A stretch of DNA of 64,000 nt from contig SPQJ01000009.1 in NCBI GenBank assembly GCA_004570425.1, forward strand, positions 43,403 through 107,402. The letters run 5' to 3'. The notes below the pieces were generated by a model. That model did not search any database, was not told the DNA's origin, and saw nothing but the letters and a program-made list of their open reading frames with translations. A program made the position numbers and the translations under genes. The stretch comes from Bacillus sp. AZ43 (GTDB lineage: Bacteria; Actinomycetota; Actinomycetes; Mycobacteriales; Geodermatophilaceae). Below are positions 36,088 through 43,586 of the stretch, one piece after another (positions within the stretch are counted from its first letter, which is position 1; every line of letters begins with the position of its first letter).

Positions 36088-36534
36088 TCAGGTGAGCCGC
36101 TGGGCGAGGTTCACGAGGAGACCCTCGGGCCCGCGCACGGAGGCCATGCGCCAGCTGCCCTCGTACTCGCCGACGCCCCCGACCACGTGGTAGCCGTCCG
36201 AGGCGAGACTGTCCAGGACCGCTGGGAGGTCGGCCACCTCGAAGGTCACGTTGCGCAGGCCCAGCTCGTTCGGCGCGGGGTCGGGTGAGCCCGTGCGGTG
36301 GTCCGGGCGGAGGAAGCGCGACAGCTCGAGGCCGGTCCCGCCGTCGGGCGGCCTGAGCACGACGACCTCGGTGCGGGCGTTCCGCATGCCGACGACGGTG
36401 TCCAGGAACTGGCCCTCCAGGATCGTCCGGCCCTCGATCTCCAAGCCCAGCCCGACGAAGAAGGCCGTGACCGTGTCGAGGTCTCCGACGGTGATGCCGA
36501 CGTGGTCGAAGCTCCGGAGCAGAGGTCCGGTCAT
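36088..36534 (-). CDS. VOC-family (glyoxalase/bleomycin-resistance fold) protein
   Basis: 148 aa. SFDHVGITVGDLDTVTAFFVGLGLEIEGR at the N terminus and LRNVTFEVADLPAVLDSLASDGYHVVGG with VRGPEGLLVNLAQ at the C terminus form the two babbab halves of a VOC protein. His and Glu metal-ligand positions are plausible (FDHVG, GLELSRF). Substrate unknown; methylmalonyl-CoA epimerase-like, lyase or dioxygenase activities are all possible. Single gene. Confidence 0.85.
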   Translation of the reverse strand: MTGPLLRSFDHVGITVGDLDTVTAFFVGLGLEIEGRTILEGQFLDTVVGMRNARTEVVVLRPPDGGTGLELSRFLRPDHRTGSPDPAPNELGLRNVTFEVADLPAVLDSLASDGYHVVGGVGEYEGSWRMASVRGPEGLLVNLAQRLT

Positions 36535-36581
36535 GGGCCGACGTTACGACCGGCCGCGCGTCGCCGGAACCCGACACCGCG

Positions 36582-38077
36582 CTAGAAGAGTGGCGGTTCG
36601 TACGGGGGTGGCGGCGGCGGCAGCAGCGCGCGTTGCTCGAGGGTGCCGCGCAGGCCCGGTGGTCGGGTGGTGCGGGTGATCCCGGAGGGGGTGGTGACCC
36701 GCAGCGTGCCGTCGGGCCGCAGTTCGAAGCGCCAGTCGCGGGCGAAGGTCTTGAGCCGGTGGTGGGTGCGGCACAGGCAGCACAGGTTGTCCCAGCCGGT
36801 GCGCCCGCCGCAGTCGTACGGCACGCCGTGGTCGGCGTCGGTGCCCCCGGCCGGCTGGGCGCAGCCCGGATGCCGGCAGGTGCGGTCCCGGACCCGGAGG
36901 AAGCGGTTCTGCGCCGCCGACGGGTGGTAGCCGGCCACGTCGGCCGGGGGGCCGAGCAGCGGGCAGGAGCAATCGGCGTCGGCGCCGTGGGCGGGGCAGC
37001 CGCGGGTGGCCCGCCGGGCCAGCTCACCGGGGCTGGTGGTCGCGAGCAACGCGCCGTCGTCGTCGGTCAGGGCAAGCGTCAGGCTGCCGCCCGCCGGGGC
37101 CCGCACCCCCAGGGCATCCAGCTGCGTCAGGAGTTCGCGCAGATGGGCGGCGGTGACCGGGCTGCCGTCCACCGCCGGGCCCAGGTCACCGTCCACCGCG
37201 GCCGTGCCGCCGGGGCGCAGCGCGCCCAGGGGGGCCAGCACGGTGACGTGCCCGGTGAACGCCGGATGGCCCGGATCGTCCGGGCGGAGCACCATCGCCG
37301 CGTGCGCCTCGGCGCGCAGCACCCCGATCGGCCGATCGTCCCCGGCGGTGCGGGCGAGCTGGGCGGCGGAGTCGATCGCCGACCACATCGCCGCCGCCAC
37401 CGCCACCGGCGCCTCGGTCGCCAGCACCGACATCCCGTCGGCCGTGGGCCGGACCCGCACCTCCGCCCGCCGCTGCGCCTCGATCCGGCGCCGCTCGGCG
37501 AACTCCTCGTCGGCCGCGATCGCCGCGGCCACCAGCCGCCGCCGCAACCGCCCCGACGACAACCCCGCCGCCTGAGGCAGCAACGCCGGCACCACCACCG
37601 CGATCACCTCGTCCGACGCGGACCCAGCACGTCGGCGAACACCCGCGCCCGGAACCAGTCCAGCTCCCCCGCCGCGCAGGCGGCGTGCACCGCCGGCAGC
37701 CGCTCGGCCAGCAGCCACGCATCGGTCAGCACCCCGACGGCGAACGACCGCGAGCAGTTCAGCACCAGAGCCAGCTCATCGGGCAGGAACTCGCTGGTGC
37801 CCGGCACCGGCGACCCCGCACCCCGCCGCCGCGCACCCGGATGCCCTGCGGGCGGATCATCGACATCCGGCCGCTGCCCGGCCAGGGCCATCAACAACTC
37901 CGCCTCGTAGGCGGCGTCCATCGCCTTGCGAGCCTGCACCCGCCCCAGTTCAGCGGCCACGTCCTCCGCCGACATGAGCTCCACCGGCAGCCGCTCCACC
38001 GACGCCGGCCGGGCCACCAGCACCCCCACCAGCGCACCCTCGAACGCGCTGCGGCGGGACTCGGTGCTGGTCACCAC
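36582..38077 (-). pseudogene. DUF222/HNH endonuclease (13E12-repeat type), frameshifted
   Basis: The N-terminal DUF222 part (ELGRVQARKAMDAAYEAELLMALAG, EFLPDELALVLNCSRSFAVGVLTDAWLLAERLP, ARVFADVLG) runs from GTG 38077 and stops at 37604. The rest (SASDEVIAVVVPALLPQAAGLSSGRLRRRL... to the HNH motif DADHGVPYDCGGRTGWDNLCCLCRTHHRLK near the end) continues in another frame to 36582. Adding one base near the CCC run at 37623-37625 would fuse them into a 498-aa protein. Family members are SOS-induced putative nucleases in mycobacteria, and a LexA-type box directly precedes this start. Real decay or a sequencing error cannot be told apart here. Confidence 0.85.
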
Positions 38078-38093
38078 CCGAACATACGTTCGA
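38078..38093 (-). promoter_or_regulatory. LexA (SOS) box upstream of the DUF222/HNH gene
   Basis: On the minus strand TCGAAC-GTAT-GTTCGG matches the mycobacterial-type SOS box TCGAAC-N4-GTTCGA at 11 of 12 fixed positions. It ends one base before the GTG start at 38077, so LexA binding would block transcription of this gene directly. Confidence 0.85.
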
Positions 38094-38113
38094 GGTCTGA
38101 CGGTTCTCGCGGG

Positions 38114-39721
38114 TCAGATCAGGGAGAGCTGCTCGCCGCCGACGAGGGCATCGCCGCCGGTGTCGGCGGGAGTGAGATCCCCCTTCGGCCGGACGCCGGG
38201 CAGACCGCCGGTCGGCAGGCTGCCCGCCGGGAAGCCGGCTTCCTCGTCGCCGGGCACGCCGCCGGTGTCCGCCTGACGCGCCGTGCCGCCCGACTGCCGG
38301 TCCAGGCCGTGCCGGGCGAGGATGGGAGCCACCCGGCCGGAGAGCCAGGCTCGGTACTCGGCCGGCACGTACGCGCGGCGGGCGTACATCCGCTCGTACC
38401 GCGGGACCAGCTCGGGGTGCGCTGTGCGCAACCAGGCCATGAACCACTCGCGGGCGCCCGGGCGCAGGTGCAACGGGATGACGGTGACCCCGCTGGCACC
38501 TGCCGCGGCGATGGCGCCGATCGCGGCGTCCAGGGTGGCGTCGTCGTCGGTGAGGCCCGGGAGGACCGGCGCGAGGAAGACCCCGCACGGCAGGCCGGCG
38601 TCGGCGAGCGCCTTCACGAGGTCCAGGCGCGCCCTGGGCGGGGGCACCCCGGGCTCCAGGGCGTGGTGGAGGTTGTCGTCCCAGATCGCCATCGAGATGC
38701 CGAGCCCCAGGGGCACCTCGTGGGCGGCGTCGGCCAGCAGCAGCACGTCGCGCCGGAGCAGCGTGCCCTTGGTGAGGATCGAGAACGGCGTTCCGGAGTC
38801 GGCGAGGGCGCGGATGACGCCGGGCATGAGCTTGTAGCGGCCCTCGGCCCGCTGGTAGGGGTCAGTGTTGGTACCGAGGGCGACGTGCTCCCGCGCCCAC
38901 GACGGCCGCCCGAGCTCGCGGCGCAGCACCTCGACGAGGTTGGTCTTGACGACGACCTGGCTGTCGAAGTCCCGCCCCGAGTCCAGTTCGAGCCATTCGT
39001 GCGTCTTCCGGGCGAAGCAGTTGTGGCTGATGACCCCGTTGGCGACGAAGTCGCCCGTGCCGGTCGCGATGTCGAACATCGGTATCTCGACGTCGAGGGG
39101 CTTCACCGAGCTGACGCGGAGGTCTCCGGCAGTCGTCACCACTGATCCCACGACGACAGCAGCGACGTCGGCGCCCAAGCCGAGCATCTCGTCCTCGGCG
39201 GTCAGCGACGGATGTGGGTCCGCTCCGCCCATGGTGTCGACGACGTGCGTCCAGCCTCGCTGCGTGAGGAAGCGGTGCTCCCCGCTGGCCACGAGCTCCG
39301 TCCCGTCGGCCAGCGCGACACGGTAAGCCGGCTTGATGGTCGACCAGTGCGCGAGTATCTCGGTCTCGACGTAGTGCCGGTAGGAGCCGCGGCGCTCGGT
39401 GCCGATGATCCGGTCGCCCACTCGCAGATCCGCGATCGCGCGCTGCCGGCCGTCCGCCATCAGCACCTGCGTGTCCCCCGCCAGGCAGTAGACGCACGAA
39501 TGGCTGCAGCCGCGGTACGGGTTGATCGTCCAGGGGAACGGCATCGCCGATGCACCGGGCACGTGGTTGAGAGCGCTCTTCGCCCGCACCTCGTGGAACG
39601 TCAGCCCGGGGAACTCGGGCACCTGCACGCTGCGCAGCAGCCCGCGGATGCTCGGCATCCCGGGCAGGGTCGACGGCTCCTCGAGGTCGAGCCGCTGGGC
39701 ATCCCATCGCACACCGTTCAT
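38114..39721 (-). CDS. Intein-containing Rv2578c-family radical SAM protein
   Basis: 535 aa precursor. The extein belongs to the Rv2578c/spore-photoproduct-lyase-like radical SAM group: HEVRAKSALNHVPGASAMPFPWTINPYRG then CSHSCVYC, and after the intein CFARKTHEWLELDSG, LGTNTDPYQRAEG and PFSILTKGTLLRRD. A 156-residue mini-intein (residues 79-234) interrupts the [4Fe-4S] CX3CX2C motif: its Cys79 occupies the third Cys position, and the +1 Cys after HN becomes the real ligand after splicing, giving CSHSCVYCFARKTH. The enzyme therefore cannot bind its cluster until spliced. Function unknown; Rv2578c is LexA-controlled in M. tuberculosis and an SOS box is present here. Confidence 0.93.
   Translation of the reverse strand: MNGVRWDAQRLDLEEPSTLPGMPSIRGLLRSVQVPEFPGLTFHEVRAKSALNHVPGASAMPFPWTINPYRGCSHSCVYCLAGDTQVLMADGRQRAIADLRVGDRIIGTERRGSYRHYVETEILAHWSTIKPAYRVALADGTELVASGEHRFLTQRGWTHVVDTMGGADPHPSLTAEDEMLGLGADVAAVVVGSVVTTAGDLRVSSVKPLDVEIPMFDIATGTGDFVANGVISHNCFARKTHEWLELDSGRDFDSQVVVKTNLVEVLRRELGRPSWAREHVALGTNTDPYQRAEGRYKLMPGVIRALADSGTPFSILTKGTLLRRDVLLLADAAHEVPLGLGISMAIWDDNLHHALEPGVPPPRARLDLVKALADAGLPCGVFLAPVLPGLTDDDATLDAAIGAIAAAGASGVTVIPLHLRPGAREWFMAWLRTAHPELVPRYERMYARRAYVPAEYRAWLSGRVAPILARHGLDRQSGGTARQADTGGVPGDEEAGFPAGSLPTGGLPGVRPKGDLTPADTGGDALVGGEQLSLI
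39020..39487 (-). other. Mini-intein coding segment
   Basis: 156 codons, from CLAGDTQVLMADGRQ (block A, Cys1) through ELVASGEHRFLT (block B His) to IPMFDIATGTGDFVANG (block F) and VISHN (block G, terminal Asn), followed by Cys+1. All residues for canonical splicing are present. Length and sequence leave no room for a LAGLIDADG homing endonuclease, so it is splicing-competent but probably immobile. Confidence 0.92.
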
Positions 39722-39737
39722 ACGAACACACGTTCGA
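39722..39737 (-). promoter_or_regulatory. LexA (SOS) box upstream of the intein-containing radical SAM gene
   Basis: The plus strand reads ACGAAC-ACAC-GTTCGA (from 39722), matching TCGAAC-N4-GTTCGA at 11 of 12 positions. It lies immediately before the ATG at 39721, which implies strong LexA repression of a leaderless or very short-leader transcript. Confidence 0.85.
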
Positions 39738-39753
39738 TCGCCTGTCCAGGCGG

Positions 39754-40422
39754 TCAGCCAGGGGCACGCCGGTCCCACACCCGGAGCGGGCCCAGGACCT
39801 CGAACCCGGCGCGCAGAGCGGCGGCCAGATCGTTCCCCCGCTCGTACCCGACCTGGAGGCGTTCCGGGAACTCCTCGTCCATCATGGCGGCGACCCCGGC
39901 CCACACCTGGTCCTCGTCCGCCCCTGCGGCCACGACGTTGGAGATCCCCACGACGTCGTCGCTCGTGTTCAGCGCCGCCACCGCTCCCCCGCCTCGGAGA
40001 TGCAGCAGCCGGACCGAGTCGTCCGCCAGCAGCGCCGGCCCGAAACCGCCCGGGCTGCCCACGGCGTCGGCCCATGCGGCCAGCTCCTCGGCGGTACGGA
40101 TCACCGACCACGTCAGGCCGGTCGGCCGCCCACCCCGCGGCCGGCGAGCGATCCACGAGGCCTCGAACAGCCGCGTGAAGCCGGCCAGGTCCAGGTCGCC
40201 GAAGCTGTCCTTGACCGCGCACGCGGCGTCCTCCGGAACGCCCTCGAGGACGACGGCCGCCGACAGGCCGCGCGCCAGCGTGATCCGGTCCGGGTAGAAC
40301 GGTGGCGGCGGGCCGCCGGCCTCCCAGGTGCCCGGACGCCGGCGCGCGGGCAGGCCGAGGCTCCGGCAGACGGCGTCGCACCAGGACGCGTTGTTCCTGG
40401 CCGCTGCGGTGACCACGTCCAT
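39754..40422 (-). CDS. GNAT-like protein, function unknown
   Basis: 222 aa. No strong family signature, but DSVRLLHLRGGGAVAALNTSDDVVGISNVVAAGADEDQVWAGVAAMM followed by LQVGYERGNDLAAALRAGFEVLGPLRVWD resembles the acetyl-CoA-binding half of a degenerate two-domain GNAT, where the last part matches the usual (N)xxAxxLYxxxGF motif. It starts 7 bp after the Lrp gene stop and is probably co-transcribed with it and the M24 peptidase gene. An LexA box lies between its end and the radical SAM gene. Confidence 0.6.
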   Translation of the reverse strand: MDVVTAAARNNASWCDAVCRSLGLPARRRPGTWEAGGPPPPFYPDRITLARGLSAAVVLEGVPEDAACAVKDSFGDLDLAGFTRLFEASWIARRPRGGRPTGLTWSVIRTAEELAAWADAVGSPGGFGPALLADDSVRLLHLRGGGAVAALNTSDDVVGISNVVAAGADEDQVWAGVAAMMDEEFPERLQVGYERGNDLAAALRAGFEVLGPLRVWDRRAPG

Positions 40423-40429
40423 GGATGCC

Positions 40430-40909
40430 TCAGATCGGTGGGCGGTCCTCGTAGAAGGTCGAGAGCACGACCGTCGTCCGGGTGGTCACGTTGGCCGCCG
40501 CCCGGATCTCCTGCAGCAGGTGCTCCAGCGCGTCCGGCGAGGCCACCCGCACCTTGAGGATGTAGCTCTCCACGCCGGCCACCGAGTGGCACTCCTCGAT
40601 GGCCGAGAGGTGCGCCAGCCGCGCCGGCGCGTCGTCGGGCTGGGCGACGTCGATCGGCGTGATCGAGACGAACGCCGTCAGCGGCAGGCCGAGGGCCTTC
40701 GCGTCCACGGCGGCGCGGTAGCCCGTGATGAGCCCCCGCTGCTCCAGCCGGCGCACGCGCTGGTGCACCGCGGAGACCGACAGGCCCACCTTCTCGGCGA
40801 GGTCGGTGTAGCTCGCACGCCCGTCCCGGGCCAGGGCGGCCAGCAGCGCCCGGTCGACGTCGACCGGGGCCGCCGCCCCCGGCTCAGCCGGGGAGTTCGA
40901 CGAGCTCAC
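40430..40909 (-). CDS. Lrp/AsnC-family transcriptional regulator
   Basis: 159 aa. The N-terminal helix-turn-helix LLAALARDGRASYTDLAEKVGLSVSAVHQRVRRLEQRGLITGYRA and a C-terminal RAM ligand-binding domain (VSITPIDVAQ..., VAGVESYILKVRVASPDALEHLLQEI) are complete. Such proteins sense amino acids. Its GTG start lies 26 bp inside the end of the M24 peptidase gene, so the two are translationally coupled; a peptide/amino acid catabolism role is reasonable. Whether it also controls the kam island 10 kb away is untested. Confidence 0.94.
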   Translation of the reverse strand: MSSSNSPAEPGAAAPVDVDRALLAALARDGRASYTDLAEKVGLSVSAVHQRVRRLEQRGLITGYRAAVDAKALGLPLTAFVSITPIDVAQPDDAPARLAHLSAIEECHSVAGVESYILKVRVASPDALEHLLQEIRAAANVTTRTTVVLSTFYEDRPPI

Positions 40910-42035
40910 GGGGACCGTTGTTCAGGACGCGGACGCCGTCCTCGGTGCAGACGACGATGTCCTCGATGCGGGCACCGCACCGGCCGGCCAGGTAGATGCC
41001 CGGCTCGACGGAGAACGCCATGCCCGGCACGAGGGGCAGGTCGTTGCCCTCGACGATGTAGGGCGCCTCGTGGGTGTCCAGGCCGATGCCGTGGCCGGTG
41101 CGGTGGATGAAGTGCTCGCCCCAGCCGGCGTCGGCGATGACCGCCCGGGCGGCCGCGTCGATCTGCTCGGCGGTCACCCCGGGCCGGACGGCGGCGGTGG
41201 CGGCCTGCTGGGCCGCGTGCAGCACGCCGTACCACTCGGCGACCTCGGCCGACGCCGGCCCGCCGACGACGTAGGTGCGCGTGCAGTCCGACCGGTAGCC
41301 GGTCACCGTCTCCCCGCCGATGTCGACGACGACGAGGTCCCCGGCCTCGATCCGGCGGCCGGAGAGCTCGTGGTGCGGGCTGGCGCCGTTCGGCCCCGAT
41401 CCGACGATGGTGAAGTCGACGCCGGTGTGCCCCTCGGCGAGGATCGCCGCCGCGATGTCCGCGCCGACCTCCGCCTCGGTGCGGCCCACCCGCAGCCACT
41501 CCCCCATCCGCGCGTGCACCCGGTCGATGGCCGCGCCGGCGAGCGCCAGCTCCTCGACCTCGGCGGGCGACTTCACCATCCGCAGCCGGTCGATGACCGG
41601 GCTCGCGATCTCCAGCGACGAGCCGCGCAGCGCCCGCTGGACGCCCAGCGCGTGCTCGGCCCAGGTGCGCGACCCGACGGCGACGCGAGCCGGGGCCGAA
41701 CCGAGCCGCGCGCCGGCCTCCCGGGCCAGCAGGGCGAACGCGTCGTCCGTCTCGTCCCAGGCCAGCAGGTCCAGGCCGAGCGTCCCGGCGGGGCTGGCGT
41801 CGACCATCGGCGCCTCCAGGCGCGGCACCAGCAGGATCGGCTCACCCCGGCGGGGCACCACGAGAGCCGTCAGCCGCTCCATCGCGTGCGCGTCGTAGCC
41901 GCAGAGGTAGCGCAGGTCCGAGCCGGGCGTGACCACGATCAGGTCGACACCTGTCTCGTCCGCGATGTCGCGCGCGGCGCGCACCCGGTCGGTCGTCACG
42001 AGGCCGGTTCCGGCCGATGCTGTCGCGCTACCCAC
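40884..42035 (-). CDS. M24 family Xaa-Pro peptidase
   Basis: 383 aa. An N-terminal creatinase-like domain (SDLRYLCGYDAHAMERLTALVV) precedes a pita-bread metallopeptidase with all five metal ligands: Asp in VVVDIGG, Asp in SDCTRTY, His in HRTGHGIGLDTHE, Glu in FSVEPGIYL and Glu in ARIEDIVV. It removes residues N-terminal to proline or splits Xaa-Pro dipeptides in the cytoplasm. Equivalent in position to Rv2089c (pepE). TAGTCT lies 6 nt before GTG 42035 (leaderless). It overlaps the Lrp gene. Confidence 0.94.
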   Translation of the reverse strand: MGSATASAGTGLVTTDRVRAARDIADETGVDLIVVTPGSDLRYLCGYDAHAMERLTALVVPRRGEPILLVPRLEAPMVDASPAGTLGLDLLAWDETDDAFALLAREAGARLGSAPARVAVGSRTWAEHALGVQRALRGSSLEIASPVIDRLRMVKSPAEVEELALAGAAIDRVHARMGEWLRVGRTEAEVGADIAAAILAEGHTGVDFTIVGSGPNGASPHHELSGRRIEAGDLVVVDIGGETVTGYRSDCTRTYVVGGPASAEVAEWYGVLHAAQQAATAAVRPGVTAEQIDAAARAVIADAGWGEHFIHRTGHGIGLDTHEAPYIVEGNDLPLVPGMAFSVEPGIYLAGRCGARIEDIVVCTEDGVRVLNNGPRELVELPG

Positions 42036-42102
42036 CAGCGCAGACTAGCCAGCGACCCTGCTGATCTCCGCAATCGTTGCCGGACCGCTACCGTCCGCGG
42101 AC

Positions 42103-43020
42103 GTGACGACGATGCTCCTGGACGCGGCCAGCCTCTACTTCCGGGCCTTCTACGGCGTGCCGACCAGCGTGACCACGCCCGACGGCCGGCCGATCAACGC
42201 CGTCCGGGGCTTCCTCGACATGACCGCCCGGCTGATCACCACGCACGTCCCCGACCGGCTGGTCGCCTGCTGGGACGACGACTGGCGGCCGGCCTTCCGC
42301 GTCGAGGCGCTCCCCTCCTACAAGGCGCACCGGGTCGCTCCCGAGGGCGGCGAGGAGGTGCCCGACGAGCTGAGCCCGCAGGTCCCGGTGCTGGTGGACG
42401 TGCTCGCCGCCGCCGGCATCGACCGCGTGGGTGCGCCCGGCTACGAGGCCGACGACGTGATCGGCACCCTGGCCACCCGCGCGCAGGAGCCGGTCGACGT
42501 CGTCACCGGTGACCGCGACCTCTTCCAGCTGGTCGACGACGCCCGTGGCATCCGGGTGCTCTACACCGCGCGCGGCATCTCCGACCTCGAGTTCGTCGAC
42601 GAGGCGGGGGTCGCCGCCAAGTACGGCATCCCCGGCCGCGCCTACGCCGACTTCGCCGTCCTCCGGGGCGACCCCAGCGACGGGCTGCCCGGCGTCGCCG
42701 GGGTCGGGGCCAAGACGGCGGCCGCGCTGATCAACGAGTTCGGCGACCTCGCCGGCATCCGCGCCGCCGCCGCGCGCACCGTCGTCCCGAAGCCGCCGCT
42801 GACCGCCGCCGTCCTCAAGAAGCTGCACGCGGCGGCGGACTACCTCGACGCCGCGCCGGTCGTGGTCGCCGTGGCCCGCACCATCGACCTGCCGCCGGTG
42901 GACGGCACCCTGCCGAAGGCCCCGGCCGACCCCGACGCCCTCGCCGAGCTCGCCGAGCGGCACGGGCTGGAGAGCTCGGTCAGGCGGCTGGGCGCGGCGC
43001 TGGACTGGCAGCTCGGCTGA
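42103..43020 (+). CDS. 5'-3' exonuclease (FEN-like, stand-alone PolA-type nuclease)
   Basis: 305 aa. Acidic metal-site residues appear in MLLDAASLYFRAFYG, CWDDDWRPAFR, YEADDVIGTLA and VTGDRDLFQLVDD; the helix-hairpin-helix GVAGVGAKTAAALINEFGDL follows. It is a 5' nuclease acting on flaps and RNA/DNA primers, without a polymerase domain, equivalent in position to Rv2090. A TACCGT -10 box lies 8 nt before GTG 42103. Convergent with the DUF4333 gene. Confidence 0.94.
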   Translation: MTTMLLDAASLYFRAFYGVPTSVTTPDGRPINAVRGFLDMTARLITTHVPDRLVACWDDDWRPAFRVEALPSYKAHRVAPEGGEEVPDELSPQVPVLVDVLAAAGIDRVGAPGYEADDVIGTLATRAQEPVDVVTGDRDLFQLVDDARGIRVLYTARGISDLEFVDEAGVAAKYGIPGRAYADFAVLRGDPSDGLPGVAGVGAKTAAALINEFGDLAGIRAAAARTVVPKPPLTAAVLKKLHAAADYLDAAPVVVAVARTIDLPPVDGTLPKAPADPDALAELAERHGLESSVRRLGAALDWQLG

Positions 43021-43023
43021 GGA

Positions 43024-43518
43024 TCAGGGCTCGGTCCAGGTGTAGGCGGCGTCCGCCTCGTCGGTGATCACGATCCGCAGCGTCACGTCCTCGCCGTCGG
43101 CCGTGGTGCCGGTGCACTCGTAGGTCGCTCCCCGCCGCACCTCCATCTCCTCTGCGCAGTCGAGGTCGACGGCGACGCCCTCGATCTCCTCGAACTGGGC
43201 GGCGACGTCCCGCTCCACGGCGTTGCGGTCCAGGACCGTCGAGGAGAGGTTCACCGCCAGCACGACCCCGAGGGCGGCCAGCGCGACCACGGCCGCGAGG
43301 ATGCCGACGACCAGCCCGGTCCGGGACTTCCGCGGCGGCGCCGGGGGCGACCCGTACCCCGGCGGGGGGCCGTAGGGCGGCTGGCCGTAGGACGGCGGCC
43401 CGTACTGCGGCGGAGGTCCGTAGGGAGGCGCGCCGTACGGCGGCTGACCGGACGGCTCCTGACCGGACGGCGGCCACGGCGGCTGCTGCGGTTGCTGCGG
43501 CTGCGGTGGGTTGGTCAT
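43024..43518 (-). CDS. DUF4333 membrane protein with Pro/Gly/Tyr-rich N terminus
   Basis: 164 aa. The first 65 residues are low-complexity repeats of the GPPxYG/QPPYG type, followed by a single membrane helix (GLVVGILAAVVALAALGVVLAVNL) and a DUF4333 domain with two Cys (VDLDCAEEMEVRRGATYECTGT), probably an extracytoplasmic disulphide. Function unknown; the family is widespread in actinobacteria and this position corresponds to Rv2091c. GGGGAG lies 5 nt before ATG 43518. It follows helY in the same direction. Confidence 0.88.
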   Translation of the reverse strand: MTNPPQPQQPQQPPWPPSGQEPSGQPPYGAPPYGPPPQYGPPSYGQPPYGPPPGYGSPPAPPRKSRTGLVVGILAAVVALAALGVVLAVNLSSTVLDRNAVERDVAAQFEEIEGVAVDLDCAEEMEVRRGATYECTGTTADGEDVTLRIVITDEADAAYTWTEP

Positions 43519-43586
43519 GGTCGCTCCCCGGTCGGCGTCACGAGACGAACGGATCCTGCCCCAGGACGGGCCTCCGCGGTGACGCT

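Noticed and set aside
36582..37718. HNH gene as an independent complete gene starting at 37718
   Set aside because: Its first 35 residues are non-homologous; the missing N terminus lies upstream in another frame, so it is the 3' part of one broken gene.
43380..43518. Possible DNA tandem repeat array in the DUF4333 gene
   Set aside because: The repeats encode Pro/Gly/Tyr-rich protein; they are imperfect at DNA level and not an independent element.
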